In this document: one piece after another, positions 34,867 to 43,653 of the stretch
Layout of the letters: every line of letters starts with the position of its first letter
Position numbering within the stretch: position 1 is the first letter of the stretch
From: CAVQCJ01 sp963711005
GTDB taxonomy: Bacteria > Actinomycetota > Actinomycetes > Prado026
Assembly: GCA_963711005.1 (NCBI GenBank)
Contig: CAVQCJ010000006.1
Span: 62,001-126,000 of the forward strand
DNA length: 64,000 nt
Direction: 5' to 3'
Translations under genes and position numbers: made by a program
Notes under the pieces: generated by a model
The model's database searches: none
What the model saw: only the letters and a program-made list of their open reading frames with translations
Told to the model about the DNA's origin: nothing

Positions 34867-36601
34867 CTAGTGCGGTGTCTCCGAGGACTGCTGCGGGTCC
34901 GACGTCCCGCTCTCCAGCTGGCGGGCGTATCCCTCGTTGAGCTCCTGCGCATGGTGCGCGCCGTGCTCGAGCTCCTCGGGGCTGGGCTTGTCGATCTGCT
35001 CGCCGAAGTACGCGCGCGACAGGCGGGCGCGGATCCGTTGCAACGGGTTGACCCGCGGGTCGACGCCGTTCTCGTCCGGCTCGGTCTCCAGCTCCAGCGG
35101 CTGGTAGCGCTCGCCGGACAGCAGCAGGGCGCGCTCCTCGGGCGACACCGGTGCGTGCACCTCGATGTACTCCCCGGACGGCATCCGCATGATGGTGCCG
35201 GTCTCGTACCCGTGCAGGAGCTTGTCGCGGTCCCGGCGTTGCAGCCCCAGGCAGAACCGCTTCGTGATGACGTAGACGATCGGGGGCAGCACGAAGAGCA
35301 GGACGCGCAGAGTCCACGTGATCTCGTTGATCGACAGCGAGAAGTGGGTGGCGATGATGTCGTTCCCGCCGGCGATCCAGAGCATCCCGTAGAACGCGAT
35401 CGCGGTCATCCCGAGCGCCGTGCGGGTGGGGACGTTCCGCGGCCGGTCCAGCACGTTGTGGTCGCGCCGGTCGCCGGTGACCCACTGCTCGATGAACGGG
35501 TACAGGCCGAGCGCGGTGAACAGGATGCCCGGCACCACTATGGCCGGGATCAGGATGTTCAGGCTGAGTGTGTGACCCCAGGCTGTGATCTCCCAGTTGG
35601 GCATCAGCCGGAGCGTGCCGTCCAGCCATCCCATGTACCAGTCGGGCTGCGACCCGGCGGTGATCTGTGTGGGTGTGTACGGCCCGAACATCCAGACCGG
35701 GTTGATCGTCGCGATCGCCCCGAGCAGGACCGAGAGGCCGAAGACGATGAAGAAGAAGCCGCCGGCCTTCGCCGTGTAGATCGGGAACAGCCGGTAGCCG
35801 ACCACGTTGTGCTCGGTCCGACCCATGCCGGGGTACTGGGTGTGCTTCTGGTACCAGATCATCATCAGGTGCGCGGTGATCAGCGCGAGGATGATGCCGG
35901 GGATCAGCAGCACGTGCACGATGTACAGCCGGGGGATGAAGGCGTCGCCGGGGAACTCCCCGCCGAACACCAGCATCGCCAGGTACGTGCCCACCACCGG
36001 CACCGACTGGATGATGCCCTCGGTGATGCGCAGCCCGGTGCCGGACAGCAGGTCGTCCGGCAGCGAGTAGCCGGCGAAGCCCTCGACGATGCCCATCGTC
36101 AGCAGGACGACGCCGATGACCCAGTTGATCTCGCGCGGCTTGCGGAACGCGCCGGTGAAGAAGACCCGGAACAGGTGGACGGTCATCGCCGCGAGGAACA
36201 GCAGCGCGGCCCAGTGGTGCACCTGCCGCATCAGCAGGCCGCCGCGGATGTCGAACGAGATGTCCAGCGTCGACGCGTACGCCTCCGTCATCCGGATGCC
36301 GTTGAGCGGGATGTACGACCCGTGGTACGCGACGTCGACCATGGACGGCTTGAAGAACAGCGAGAGGTACACGCCCGGTGAGCAGCAGCACGATGAAGCT
36401 GTAGAGCGCGATCTCGCCCAGCATGAACGACCAGTGGTCCGGGAAGATCTTGCTCAGGTTCTTCTTCAGGAACTTGGAGATGCTGATCCGGTCGTCCAGG
36501 TAGCCCGCGACCCCGCCGCCGGCCTTGACCAGCGGGTTGTTGACGTCGACGGCCCCGTCGGCGACCTCGGCCGTCGCGCTGTGCTTGCCGTGCTCGCTCA
36601 T
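34867..36601 (-). CDS. qcrB: Cytochrome bc1 complex cytochrome b subunit, one apparent frameshift
   Basis: Di-haem quinol-oxidising subunit. The N-terminus (MSEHGKHSATAEVADGAV, FPDHWSFMLGEIALYSFIVL) is in one frame, and the rest, from VYLSLFFKPSMVDVAYHG to the C-terminal extension, in the next. Removing one base near 36373 restores VLLLTGVYLSLFFKPSM. Haem-ligand regions MRQVHHWAALLFLAAMTVHL and VHVLLIPGIILALITAHLMM are intact, as is the quinol-site region PYTPTQITAGSQPDWYMGW. The actinobacterial hydrophilic tail is present. ATG 36601 overlaps the qcrA stop by 4 nt. Confidence 0.92.
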
Positions 36602-37632
36602 CCGCGCTCCCAGAAGCTGGGGCCGATCGGCTGGGTGAAGTCTCCGCGGGCTATGAGGTAGCCGTCCGAGTCGACCGTGATCGCGAGCTGGGGCATGTTT
36701 CGGGCCGCCGGTCCGAAGACCACCTTGCCGGCGTCGGCCAGGTCGAACGTGGACTGGTGGCAGGGGCAGAGCAGGTGGTGGGTCTTCTGCTCGTACAGCG
36801 CGGTCGGGCAGCCGACATGCGTGCAGATCTTGGAGTAGCAGAGGATGCCCTCGTAGTCCCAGTTCGGCCCCTGCTGGGCCTTGATCTCCTCCGGCCGCAG
36901 CCGCACCAGCACCACCGGGGCCTTCGCCCTGGCGTTCAGCGTGCCCTCGGTCTCCTCGATGTTGGCCAGCGTGTCCGGGACGCAGGACACCAGGCCACCG
37001 AAGGGGATGTCCTCGGGCCGCAGCGGGTTCAGCGTCGGGTCGGTGACGATGCGGGTGCCCTTGGTCCAGATGGTGTGCCGCAGCTTGGTCCCCGGCATCG
37101 GGCCCAGGTCCTTGAGCAGCGGGACCGCGAACAGCGGCGTCGCGAGCAGCGCGCCGATCAGGGTCCGCCGGATCATCTTGTACTTGAGGAAGCCGCTGGA
37201 CTGGGTCCCGTCGAGGAAGTCCTCGACGGCCACGTCCCGCTCGTCGGCGTCGCCGCCGAGGGGGTGCCGATCGGAGACCTCCTCGACGTCGGGCATCAGC
37301 TTCTTGGCCCAGTGGATCGCGCCCGCGCCCACGCAGAACAGCCCGACGCCCATCGTCATGCCGAGCCAGAAGTTGGACGCGCTCGTGCTCCCGATGAACG
37401 GGATCGTGACGACTTTGTCGTTGGGGATGTAGACGTACTCGAGCCAGAACGCGAACGGCGTGAGCATGCCGACGACGAACAGCAGCGACACCTGCCGCTC
37501 GGCCCTCCGGGCCGCCCGCGGGTCGACGTCGGTGCGCCGCAGGTGGTGCTCGGGCAGCTGGTCGGCCGGGACGAGGTGCGCCCGCTCCGGGTCCGCCGGG
37601 TGCACGCCGGTGCCGGGGGTGTGCTCGCTCAT
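36598..37632 (-). CDS. qcrA: Rieske iron-sulfur subunit of the bc1 complex
   Basis: 344 residues with three N-terminal membrane helices (VSLLFVVGMLTPFAFWLEYV and two more), the actinobacterial form. The 2Fe-2S ligands are in CYSKICTHVGCPTALYEQ and LLCPCHQSTFDLADAG; His-Gln replaces the common His-Gly in the second box. It passes electrons from quinol to QcrC. ATG 37632 overlaps the qcrC stop by 4 nt. Confidence 0.95.
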   Translation of the reverse strand: MSEHTPGTGVHPADPERAHLVPADQLPEHHLRRTDVDPRAARRAERQVSLLFVVGMLTPFAFWLEYVYIPNDKVVTIPFIGSTSASNFWLGMTMGVGLFCVGAGAIHWAKKLMPDVEEVSDRHPLGGDADERDVAVEDFLDGTQSSGFLKYKMIRRTLIGALLATPLFAVPLLKDLGPMPGTKLRHTIWTKGTRIVTDPTLNPLRPEDIPFGGLVSCVPDTLANIEETEGTLNARAKAPVVLVRLRPEEIKAQQGPNWDYEGILCYSKICTHVGCPTALYEQKTHHLLCPCHQSTFDLADAGKVVFGPAARNMPQLAITVDSDGYLIARGDFTQPIGPSFWERG

Positions 37633-38495
37633 GAGCTCTTCGCCCCGATCCACACGGCCACCAGCAGCACCGCGCCGATCCCCACGGTCCACAGGAACAG
37701 GCCCTCGCTCACCGGTCCGACCCGGCCCAGGGCCATCCCGCCGGGGTTGGGCTCGGTCCGCATCGTCTGGATGAACTTGATCAGCTCGCGCTTCTGGTCC
37801 GGAGTGATCGTGTTGTTGCTGAACACCGGCATCGACTCGGGCCCGGTGACCATGGCCTCCCACATCTGCTGGGGGGTGGCCTCCTTCAGCGGTGGAGCGT
37901 ACTGGCCGCCGGTCAGCGCGCCGCCGGCGCCGGCGAAGTTGTGGCACTGCGCGCAGTTCGTGCGCCAGATCTCCCCGCCCGCCTGCAGGTTCGCGCCGGT
38001 GGTGTCCAGGTCCTCGGCGGACGGGATCGTCGGGCCCGGGGCCAGCGAGGCGACGTACGCCGCCAGCGCGTCGATCTCCTCCTGGGTGTAGATGACCTGC
38101 TTGCGCATCGACTGCGCGCCCGGGGCGGCCAGCGGCATCCGGCCGGTGCCGACCTGGAAGTCCACGGCCGCGGCGCCGACGCCGATCAGGCTCGGTCCGG
38201 TGAGGGCGGTCGTGGTGCCGTTGTTGACCAGCCCGCCCTGGGCGTTCAGGCCGTGGCAGCTCGAGCAGCCCTCGAGGAAGAGCTGGCGGCCCTTGGTGAT
38301 CTGCTGCGGGTCGCCGTCGCTGCTCGAGGCGGTGGCCGTCCCGGCGGCGCCCATCATCGCGTACAGCCCACCGGTCAACGAGAGGCCGACGAGCAGCAGG
38401 AGGAACGTCGCGACGGGGTGCCGCCGGCGGTCGGCGAGCCGGACCGCCGCGGGTTTCGCGTCGTGGCTGGGAGAGGTCACAGGTCGCCCGTTCAC
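37629..38495 (-). CDS. qcrC: Di-haem cytochrome c subunit of the bc1 complex
   Basis: About 288 residues. An N-terminal membrane helix (HPVATFLLLLVGLSLTGGLYA) is followed by two cytochrome c domains with CXXCH motifs (LEGCSSCHGLNAQGG and RTNCAQCHNFAGAGG) and Met ligands (GRMPLAAPGAQS, SMPVFSNNTIT), then a C-terminal helix (LFLWTVGIGAVLLVAVWIG). Two haems let it hand electrons straight to the oxidase. GTG 38495 overlaps the ctaE stop by 4 nt; GTG 38480 is the alternative. Confidence 0.95.
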   Translation of the reverse strand: MNGRPVTSPSHDAKPAAVRLADRRRHPVATFLLLLVGLSLTGGLYAMMGAAGTATASSSDGDPQQITKGRQLFLEGCSSCHGLNAQGGLVNNGTTTALTGPSLIGVGAAAVDFQVGTGRMPLAAPGAQSMRKQVIYTQEEIDALAAYVASLAPGPTIPSAEDLDTTGANLQAGGEIWRTNCAQCHNFAGAGGALTGGQYAPPLKEATPQQMWEAMVTGPESMPVFSNNTITPDQKRELIKFIQTMRTEPNPGGMALGRVGPVSEGLFLWTVGIGAVLLVAVWIGAKSS

Positions 38496-39103
38496 CGGAT
38501 GAGGTAGATGGTCGAGAAGAGGCCGATCCAGACGATGTCGACGAAGTGCCAGTAGTAGGAGACCACGATGGCGCTGGTCGCCTGGTTGTGCGTGAAGCGT
38601 TTCGCCACGTACGTGCGTCCGAGTACGAACAGGAACGCGATGAGACCGCCGGTGACGTGCAGCCCGTGGAAGCCGGTGGTGAGGTAGAAGACCGAGCCGT
38701 AGTCGGTCTGCAGGGTGATCCCGTCGCGCACCAGGCCGGCGTACTCGAAGATCTGCCCGCCGATGAAGAACGCGCCCATGACGAACGAGATGACGAACCA
38801 GCGCCGCAGCTTGACCACGTCGCCGCGCTCCGCCGCGAACACCCCCATCTGGCAGGTGACCGACGAGAGGACCAGCACGGTCGTGTTGCATGCGGCGAAG
38901 ACCAGCAGCAGGTGGCTGACCGAGTCCTTCCAGACGATCGGCCCCTGCACGGCCCGTACGGTGAAGTACATCGCGAACAGCGCCGCGAAGAACATCAGCT
39001 CGGAGGAGAGCCAGACGATGGTGCCGACGGCGACGTTGCTGGGTCGCACGGGAGCGGAAGGGTGTGGGGTGCTCAGGGGCGCCGGAGCGGTTGCGGAGGC
39101 CAC
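38492..39103 (-). CDS. ctaE: Cytochrome c oxidase subunit III
   Basis: 203 residues, five hydrophobic helices. Motifs are VGTIVWLSSELMFFAALFAM, GGQIFEYAGLVRDGITLQTD, GSVFYLTTGFHGLHVTGGLI and SYYWHFVDIVWIGLFSTIY. Start chosen at GTG 39103 because CAGAAT lies 7 nt upstream (leaderless geometry); ATG 39112 is possible. Heads the ctaE-qcrC-qcrA-qcrB operon. Confidence 0.93.
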   Translation of the reverse strand: MASATAPAPLSTPHPSAPVRPSNVAVGTIVWLSSELMFFAALFAMYFTVRAVQGPIVWKDSVSHLLLVFAACNTTVLVLSSVTCQMGVFAAERGDVVKLRRWFVISFVMGAFFIGGQIFEYAGLVRDGITLQTDYGSVFYLTTGFHGLHVTGGLIAFLFVLGRTYVAKRFTHNQATSAIVVSYYWHFVDIVWIGLFSTIYLIR

Positions 39104-39110
39104 GAGCCGC

Positions 39111-39116
39111 ATTCTG
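39111..39116 (-). promoter_or_regulatory. -10 element for the ctaE-qcrCAB operon
   Basis: CAGAAT on the minus strand, 7 nt before GTG 39103. Confidence 0.4.
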
Positions 39117-39230
39117 GCAGGCCCGGGCACTCACAGCGACCCCGACCCCCGGTTCGCCACGCCGCGTGTCCGGCCGCCCCGGCGGGCCGTCGGGAGCGCC
39201 GGTCGACCGATCCAGCGACGACGGGAACTG

Positions 39231-39236
39231 TAGGCT
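39231..39236 (+). promoter_or_regulatory. -10 element for the receiver-like gene
   Basis: TAGGCT, then 7 nt, then GTG at 39244. Confidence 0.5.
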
Positions 39237-39243
39237 CCGGCTC

Positions 39244-39687
39244 GTGACCGACCACGGCCCGCCGACCCCCGCCGAGCGCACCCTGACCGTGCTCGTCTAC
39301 AGCGACGACCGCAGCACCCGCGAGCAGGTCCGCCGGGCCCTGGGGCGCCGTCCCGCGGCCGGTCTGCCGCTGCTCGAGTACGTGGAGTGCGCCACCGAGC
39401 CCGCTGTGATCGCGCGGATGGACGCGGGCGGGGTCGACCTGGCGATCCTCGACGGCGAGGCGGTCCCGGCCGGCGGCATGGGCGTCTGCCGTCAGCTCAA
39501 GGACGAGATCTACCGCTGCCCGCCGGTGCTGGTGCTGATCGGCCGTGCGGACGACGCCTGGCTGGCGACGTGGTCCCGGGCCGATGCCGCGGTGTCGCAC
39601 CCGCTCGACCCGGTCGAGCTCGCCGCCGCCGCCGCGGGGCTGCTGGCTGCGCGCACGGGCGTGCCGGTGCCGCGCCCGGCCGGCTGA
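39244..39687 (+). CDS. Receiver-like (pseudo-response-regulator) single-domain protein
   Basis: 147 residues resembling a CheY-like receiver. The acidic pair is in VLVYSDDRSTREQVRRAL and the phospho-acceptor position in VDLAILDGEAVPAGGMGV. The conserved Lys after strand 5 is absent; that position reads AAVSHPLDPVEL. It has no output domain. Signalling by phosphorylation is therefore doubtful, and a protein-binding role is possible. It lies between the divergent ctaE operon and trpD, leaderless start. Confidence 0.7.
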   Translation: MTDHGPPTPAERTLTVLVYSDDRSTREQVRRALGRRPAAGLPLLEYVECATEPAVIARMDAGGVDLAILDGEAVPAGGMGVCRQLKDEIYRCPPVLVLIGRADDAWLATWSRADAAVSHPLDPVELAAAAAGLLAARTGVPVPRPAG

Positions 39688-39703
39688 ACCCCGGGTCCGC
39701 GCC

Positions 39704-40781
39704 TTGGTCGCCGACGGGTCCAGCCCGGTCCGGTCCTGGCCGTCCCTGCTCACGACGCTGCTGCGCGGCGGCGGGCTGTCGGCGGACGACACGGCCTGGG
39801 CGATGGGCGAGGTCATGTCCGGCGAGGCGACGCCGGCCCAGATCGCGGGCTTCGTGGTGGCCCTGCGGGCCAAGGGCGAGACGGCCGAGGAGATGGACGG
39901 CCTGGTCCGGACGATGCTCGAGCACGCGCACCGCATCGAGGTACCGGGACCGGCGGTCGACGTCGTCGGCACCGGCGGCGACCGCGCACACACGGTCAAC
40001 ATCTCCACCATGGCCGCTCTGGTGGTGGCCGGCACCGGTGCCACCGTGGTCAAGCACGGCAACCGGGCGGCGTCCTCCAGCTGCGGTGCCGCGGACGTGC
40101 TGGAGGAGCTGGGCGTCGCGCTGACCCTCACCCCGGCCCAGGTTGTGCAGGTGGCCGACCGGGCGGGCATCACGTTCTGCTTCGCGCAGGTCTTCCATCC
40201 GGCCTTCCGGCACGCGGCCGCCCCGCGGCGCGAGCTCGGCGTCGCGACCGCGTTCAACTTCCTCGGCCCGCTGACCAACCCGGCACAGCCGGCCGCCCAG
40301 GCCATCGGCTGCGCCGACCCGCGGATGGCCGGGCGTGATGGCGGAGGTCTTCGCCCGGCGCGGCGCCGCCGCCCTGGTCGTGCGCGGTGACGACGGTCTG
40401 GACGAGGTCACGACGGCGACCACGTCGACGGTCCGCCGGGTGCGCGGCGGAGCCGTGACCGAGCACGTCCTGGACCCGGGACGGCTGGGCGTCGCGGCGG
40501 CACCTGCGAGCGCCCTGCGCGGTGGCGACGCGACGTTCAACGCGGCGGCCGTGCGGGACGTCCTGGCCGCTCGCCCGGGCCCCGTGCGGGACGCCGTGCT
40601 GCTCAACGCCGCGGCGGCCCTGGTGGCGCTCGGCGACGTGGACGGGACGGCCCCCGACGACCTGCACGAGGCGATGGCCGGCGGTCTGGCGCGCGCGGCC
40701 GAGTCGGTGGACTCGGGGGCGGCCGCCGAGTCGTTGCGACGCTGGGTCGAGGCCGGCGCGGCCGCGTCCGCCGGCCCCTAG
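39704..40781 (+). CDS. trpD: Anthranilate phosphoribosyltransferase, one apparent frameshift
   Basis: Second step of tryptophan synthesis. Motifs are LLRGGGLSADDTAWAMGEVM, DVVGTGGDRAHTVNISTMAA, VVKHGNRAASSSCGAADVLE and FNFLGPLTNPAQPAAQAIGC. After ADPRMAG the frame changes; removing one base near 40334 gives PRMAGVMAEVFARRGAAALV and continues to TAG at 40781. The only near start is TTG 39704, 17 nt after the receiver-like gene, so the pair may be cotranscribed. Confidence 0.88.
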
Positions 40782-40806
40782 AGACCTGCCGGCGGCGGCC
40801 GTGCTG

Positions 40807-41136
40807 CTAGCGGACCCGGTGGCTGCGCCAGGTCTCGCGCAGGTACCACAGGGGCAGCAGGGCGGTCGGGACCACGAAGACGAGGTTGGCCATGCCGCCG
40901 CCGCTCATGAACCACATGAACCAGATGGGCGCCATCAGCACGAGGCTGATCACCAGGCGCCCGACCGGCCCGAACGACAACGGTCCGGCCGTGCTGCGGG
41001 AGAAGACCCGCTCGTCCAGGCGTGCCGTCAGGCCCGGCGGCCCGCCGGGGACCGGACCGACCGGAGCGTGGCACAGGCTGCAGGCGAGCGCTCCGTCAGC
41101 CAGTGCCGCGCCGCACGGGCAGCGCGCTGGTTCCAC
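40807..41136 (-). CDS. Zinc-ribbon plus membrane-helix protein, function unknown
   Basis: About 109 residues from GTG 41136. The N-terminal four-Cys ribbon is CPCGAALADGALACSLCHAP; two hydrophobic helices follow (VGRLVISLVLMAPIWFMWFM and MANLVFVVPTALLPLWYL), then a basic tail. It shares the CSLCHA box with the protein at 55152. The start is uncertain because no clear ribosome-binding site is visible. Confidence 0.6.
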   Translation of the reverse strand: MEPARCPCGAALADGALACSLCHAPVGPVPGGPPGLTARLDERVFSRSTAGPLSFGPVGRLVISLVLMAPIWFMWFMSGGGMANLVFVVPTALLPLWYLRETWRSHRVR

Positions 41137-41195
41137 CCTGACTGGTTCGGTGCCGTGCGAGCCCGTCTTGAGCCGTGCCGCCGGTCCTTGTGGGC

Positions 41196-41483
41196 TCAGA
41201 CCCCGTCCTCGAGGCCGAGCGAGAACGCCGCCTCGAGGTCGTGCCGGGAGTACGCGCGGAACGCGATGTGCGTGGTCGTGGACAGGACGCCGGGGACTTT
41301 GTTCAGCGCGCCCGCGATCACGTCGGCGAGCTGCTCGTGCTCGCGGACCCGCACCATCGCGACCAGGTCGGTGTCGCCGGTGACGGAGTACACCTCGGTA
41401 ACGCCGGGCAGGTCGGCGATCTCCTGCGCGACCTCGCCGATCCGGTCGACCTCGGTCGTCACGAGCACGATGGCGGTGATCAC
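41196..41483 (-). CDS. Stand-alone Lrp/AsnC ligand-binding (RAM) domain protein
   Basis: 95 residues forming only the effector-binding alpha/beta sandwich of Lrp/AsnC regulators (MITAIVLVTTEVDRIGEVA, VYSVTGDTDLVAMVRV, THIAFRAYSRHDLEAAFSLG). There is no DNA-binding domain. Such proteins can bind amino acids and modulate Lrp partners. Start is GTG 41483 with TAGGCT 6 nt upstream. Confidence 0.88.
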   Translation of the reverse strand: MITAIVLVTTEVDRIGEVAQEIADLPGVTEVYSVTGDTDLVAMVRVREHEQLADVIAGALNKVPGVLSTTTHIAFRAYSRHDLEAAFSLGLEDGV

Positions 41484-41489
41484 GGCCCG

Positions 41490-41495
41490 AGCCTA
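41490..41495 (-). promoter_or_regulatory. -10 element for the RAM-domain gene
   Basis: TAGGCT on the minus strand, 6 nt before GTG 41483. Confidence 0.5.
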
Positions 41496-41501
41496 CGTCG
41501 G

Positions 41502-43291
41502 TCAACGCACCGGACGCAGCCGCCTGCGGTCGGTGCCGGGCGGGGCCGGCGACTGGGCGGCTCGCAGGTCGGCGAAGCGGTCCCGGTGCGCGCCGGCCCC
41601 GTGCGCGGGCGAGCACCACGAGCCGTCCATCTGGACCAGGCGGACCGCGGGGTGCTCGAGCCAGCGCAGCACGCACTCCATCTCCTCGGCGTACGCGTTC
41701 GGGGTCGGCCCGAGCCCGGCCGCGACCCGTTCCGCCGTGGCCACCAGCGCGTCGACGGCCGGGCGCGGCGGCACACCGGGCGGGACGACGTCGGTCCCCG
41801 CCAGCCGTCCGTACCGGACCACGACCACCTCCCAGCCGCCGGCGGGCGTCGGTCGGGCGGCGACGAGCTCGGGGATCCGGGCGAGCGCGGCGAAGCGCTG
41901 CATCCGGGCCGCGGTCAGGACCAGGGCGCCGAGCCGGTCCCGGTGTGCCGCGGCGTCCTCGAAGCGCTGGGCCTGCGCGAGCCGAACGATCCGTGCCTCC
42001 AGCCGTGCCACGACGGGACGGCAGTCCCCGGCGAAGACCGCACGAGCGGCGCCGACGTGCACCGCGTAGTCGGCACCGCTCTCGCGACCCTCGCACGGCG
42101 CGCCGCAGCGGCCCATCCCGAACAGGGCGCACGCCGACCCGGACGGCTGCAGCGGGAGCCGGCCGCTGCACTGGCGCAGCGGGACGGCCTCGTGGAGTGC
42201 GGTCACCGCCGCCTCGGCGGACCGCCGCGACCGGAACGGACCCAGGTAGTCGGCCCCGTCGTCCTTGACGCGCGCGCACCAGCGAGAGCCGCGGGAACGG
42301 CTCCACGGTGAGCTTGACCCAGAGCACGCGCTCGGGGAACCGCGAGCGGCGGTTGTACCGGGGCCGGTGCTCGGCGATCAGCCGCAGCTCGCGGACCTCG
42401 GCCTCCAGCAGCGTCGGGCACGGTACCGGCCGGACCCGCTCCGCAAGCCGCACCATCTCCGCCATCCGCGTGCGCATCTCGCTGGCGGTGAAGTACGAGC
42501 GCACCCGCGCCTTGATGTCCTTGGACCGCCCCACGTACAGCACCCGCCCGTGCGGGTCCTCGAACAGGTAGACCCCGGGCCCACGTGGCAGGCCCTCGGC
42601 CAGGTGCCGCTTGCGCCGCTGCTCGGGCGAGACCCGAGAGGAGTAGGTCCCCAGCTCCTCGAGGGTGTCGACCCCCTGGGTGCCGACCCGCTCGATCAGC
42701 CCGTGCAGGACGTCGACGGTGGCCTGCGCGTCGTCCAGCGCGCGGTGCGTCGGCGCAGTGGTGGCCCGGAACAGCCGCGCGAGCGTCGAGAGCTTGCAGT
42801 CGGGGGCCTCGTCGCGCAGCAGCACCTGCCGGGCCAGGCGGGCCGTGTCGAGCACGCCGAACGGTGGCCACGCCCGGCCCTGTCGCTCGGCCGCCGCCCG
42901 GAGGAAGCCGACGTCGAACGGCGCGTTGTGCGCGACGAGCACGGCGCCCTGAGCGAACTCCAGGAACGCCGGCAGCATCGCGGCGACCGTGGGGCTGGCC
43001 GCGACCATCGCGTCGGTGATGCCGGTCAGGACCTGGATGAACGGCGGGATCGACGTCCCCGGGTTGACCAGCGAGTGGAACTCGCCCTCGACCACCCCGC
43101 CGCGGACCTTGACCGCGCCGATCTCGGTGATCCCGCAGTCGGCGGGGGAGCCGCCGGTGGTCTCCAGGTCGACGACCACGAACATGCACCTCGCGCAACG
43201 GGGTGCCCAGCTCGTCGAACGTGCCCTGACGGGACCGCCACCCTCCGGGGCCCGCGCCCGGTCCCGCTGCGGCGGTCGGCTCGGCGGTCAC
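41502..43291 (-). CDS. DEDDh 3'-5' exonuclease fused to a UvrC-like GIY-YIG region, two apparent frameshifts
   Basis: Large actinobacterial fusion. A short N-terminal region (RSRQGTFDELGTPLREV) joins a DEDDh exonuclease domain (FVVVDLETTGGSPADCGITE, LVAHNAPFDVGFLRAA, THRALDDAQATVDVLHGL), then a GIY-YIG nuclease domain (GPGVYLFEDPHGRVLYVGRS) and a UvrC-like C-terminal part (LFGMGRCGAPCEGRESGADY). Extra bases are inferred near 43186 (REV to FVVVDLETT) and near 42270 (LVRA to VKDDGADYLG). It lacks the UvrC endonuclease core. A role in DNA repair or processing is inferred. The start GTG 43291 has TACCGT 7 nt upstream. Confidence 0.82.
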
Positions 43292-43298
43292 GGCTGCG

Positions 43299-43304
43299 AC
43301 GGTA
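43299..43304 (-). promoter_or_regulatory. -10 element for the exonuclease/GIY-YIG gene
   Basis: TACCGT on the minus strand, 7 nt before GTG 43291. Confidence 0.45.
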
Positions 43305-43398
43305 GGCACGTCCACCGACAGCACCCGGCAGGCGCACCGGGCGGGGGCCGGCGGGACCGCCTAGCCTGGTGGGCCGGACCCGACCGCCGGAGGACCGC

Positions 43399-43653
43399 GT
43401 GCCAGTACTGCCGCCCGACCCGAGCTCGCGCTGGCGCTGCACGAGCTGCGGGAACCTGACCCGGTTCGACGTCCGGCGCACCCGGCAGACGGCCGAGTAC
43501 TGGCACCTCGACCTGGCGGGCGAGGTGTCTGTCGCGGAGACCGAGGTGCTCGCCGAGACGTTGGAGCAGGTGCGCTGCCGGTGGTGCGACGCGGTCGACG
43601 CCGTCGAGCTCGTACCGCGCCCCGCCGGATCCGAGGACCCGGCCCCGCGTTGA
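43399..43653 (+). CDS. Small zinc-ribbon protein
   Basis: 84 residues with two Cys pairs, RWRCTSCGNLTRFDVRRT and QVRCRWCDAVDAVEL, separated by about 45 residues, so probably one zinc site. GGAGGA lies about 7 nt before GTG 43399. Its stop overlaps the TTG start of the NYN gene, implying coupling. It may be a nucleic-acid-binding partner of the NYN nuclease. Confidence 0.75.
   Translation: MPVLPPDPSSRWRCTSCGNLTRFDVRRTRQTAEYWHLDLAGEVSVAETEVLAETLEQVRCRWCDAVDAVELVPRPAGSEDPAPR

Noticed and set aside
39688..39703. Trp attenuator or leader peptide before trpD
   Set aside because: Only 16 nt separate the two genes; no Trp codons or competing hairpins are possible there.
41502..43291. UvrC of the excision-repair system
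   Set aside because: It has a GIY-YIG domain and a UvrC-like segment but is fused to a DEDDh exonuclease and lacks the C-terminal endonuclease core of UvrC.
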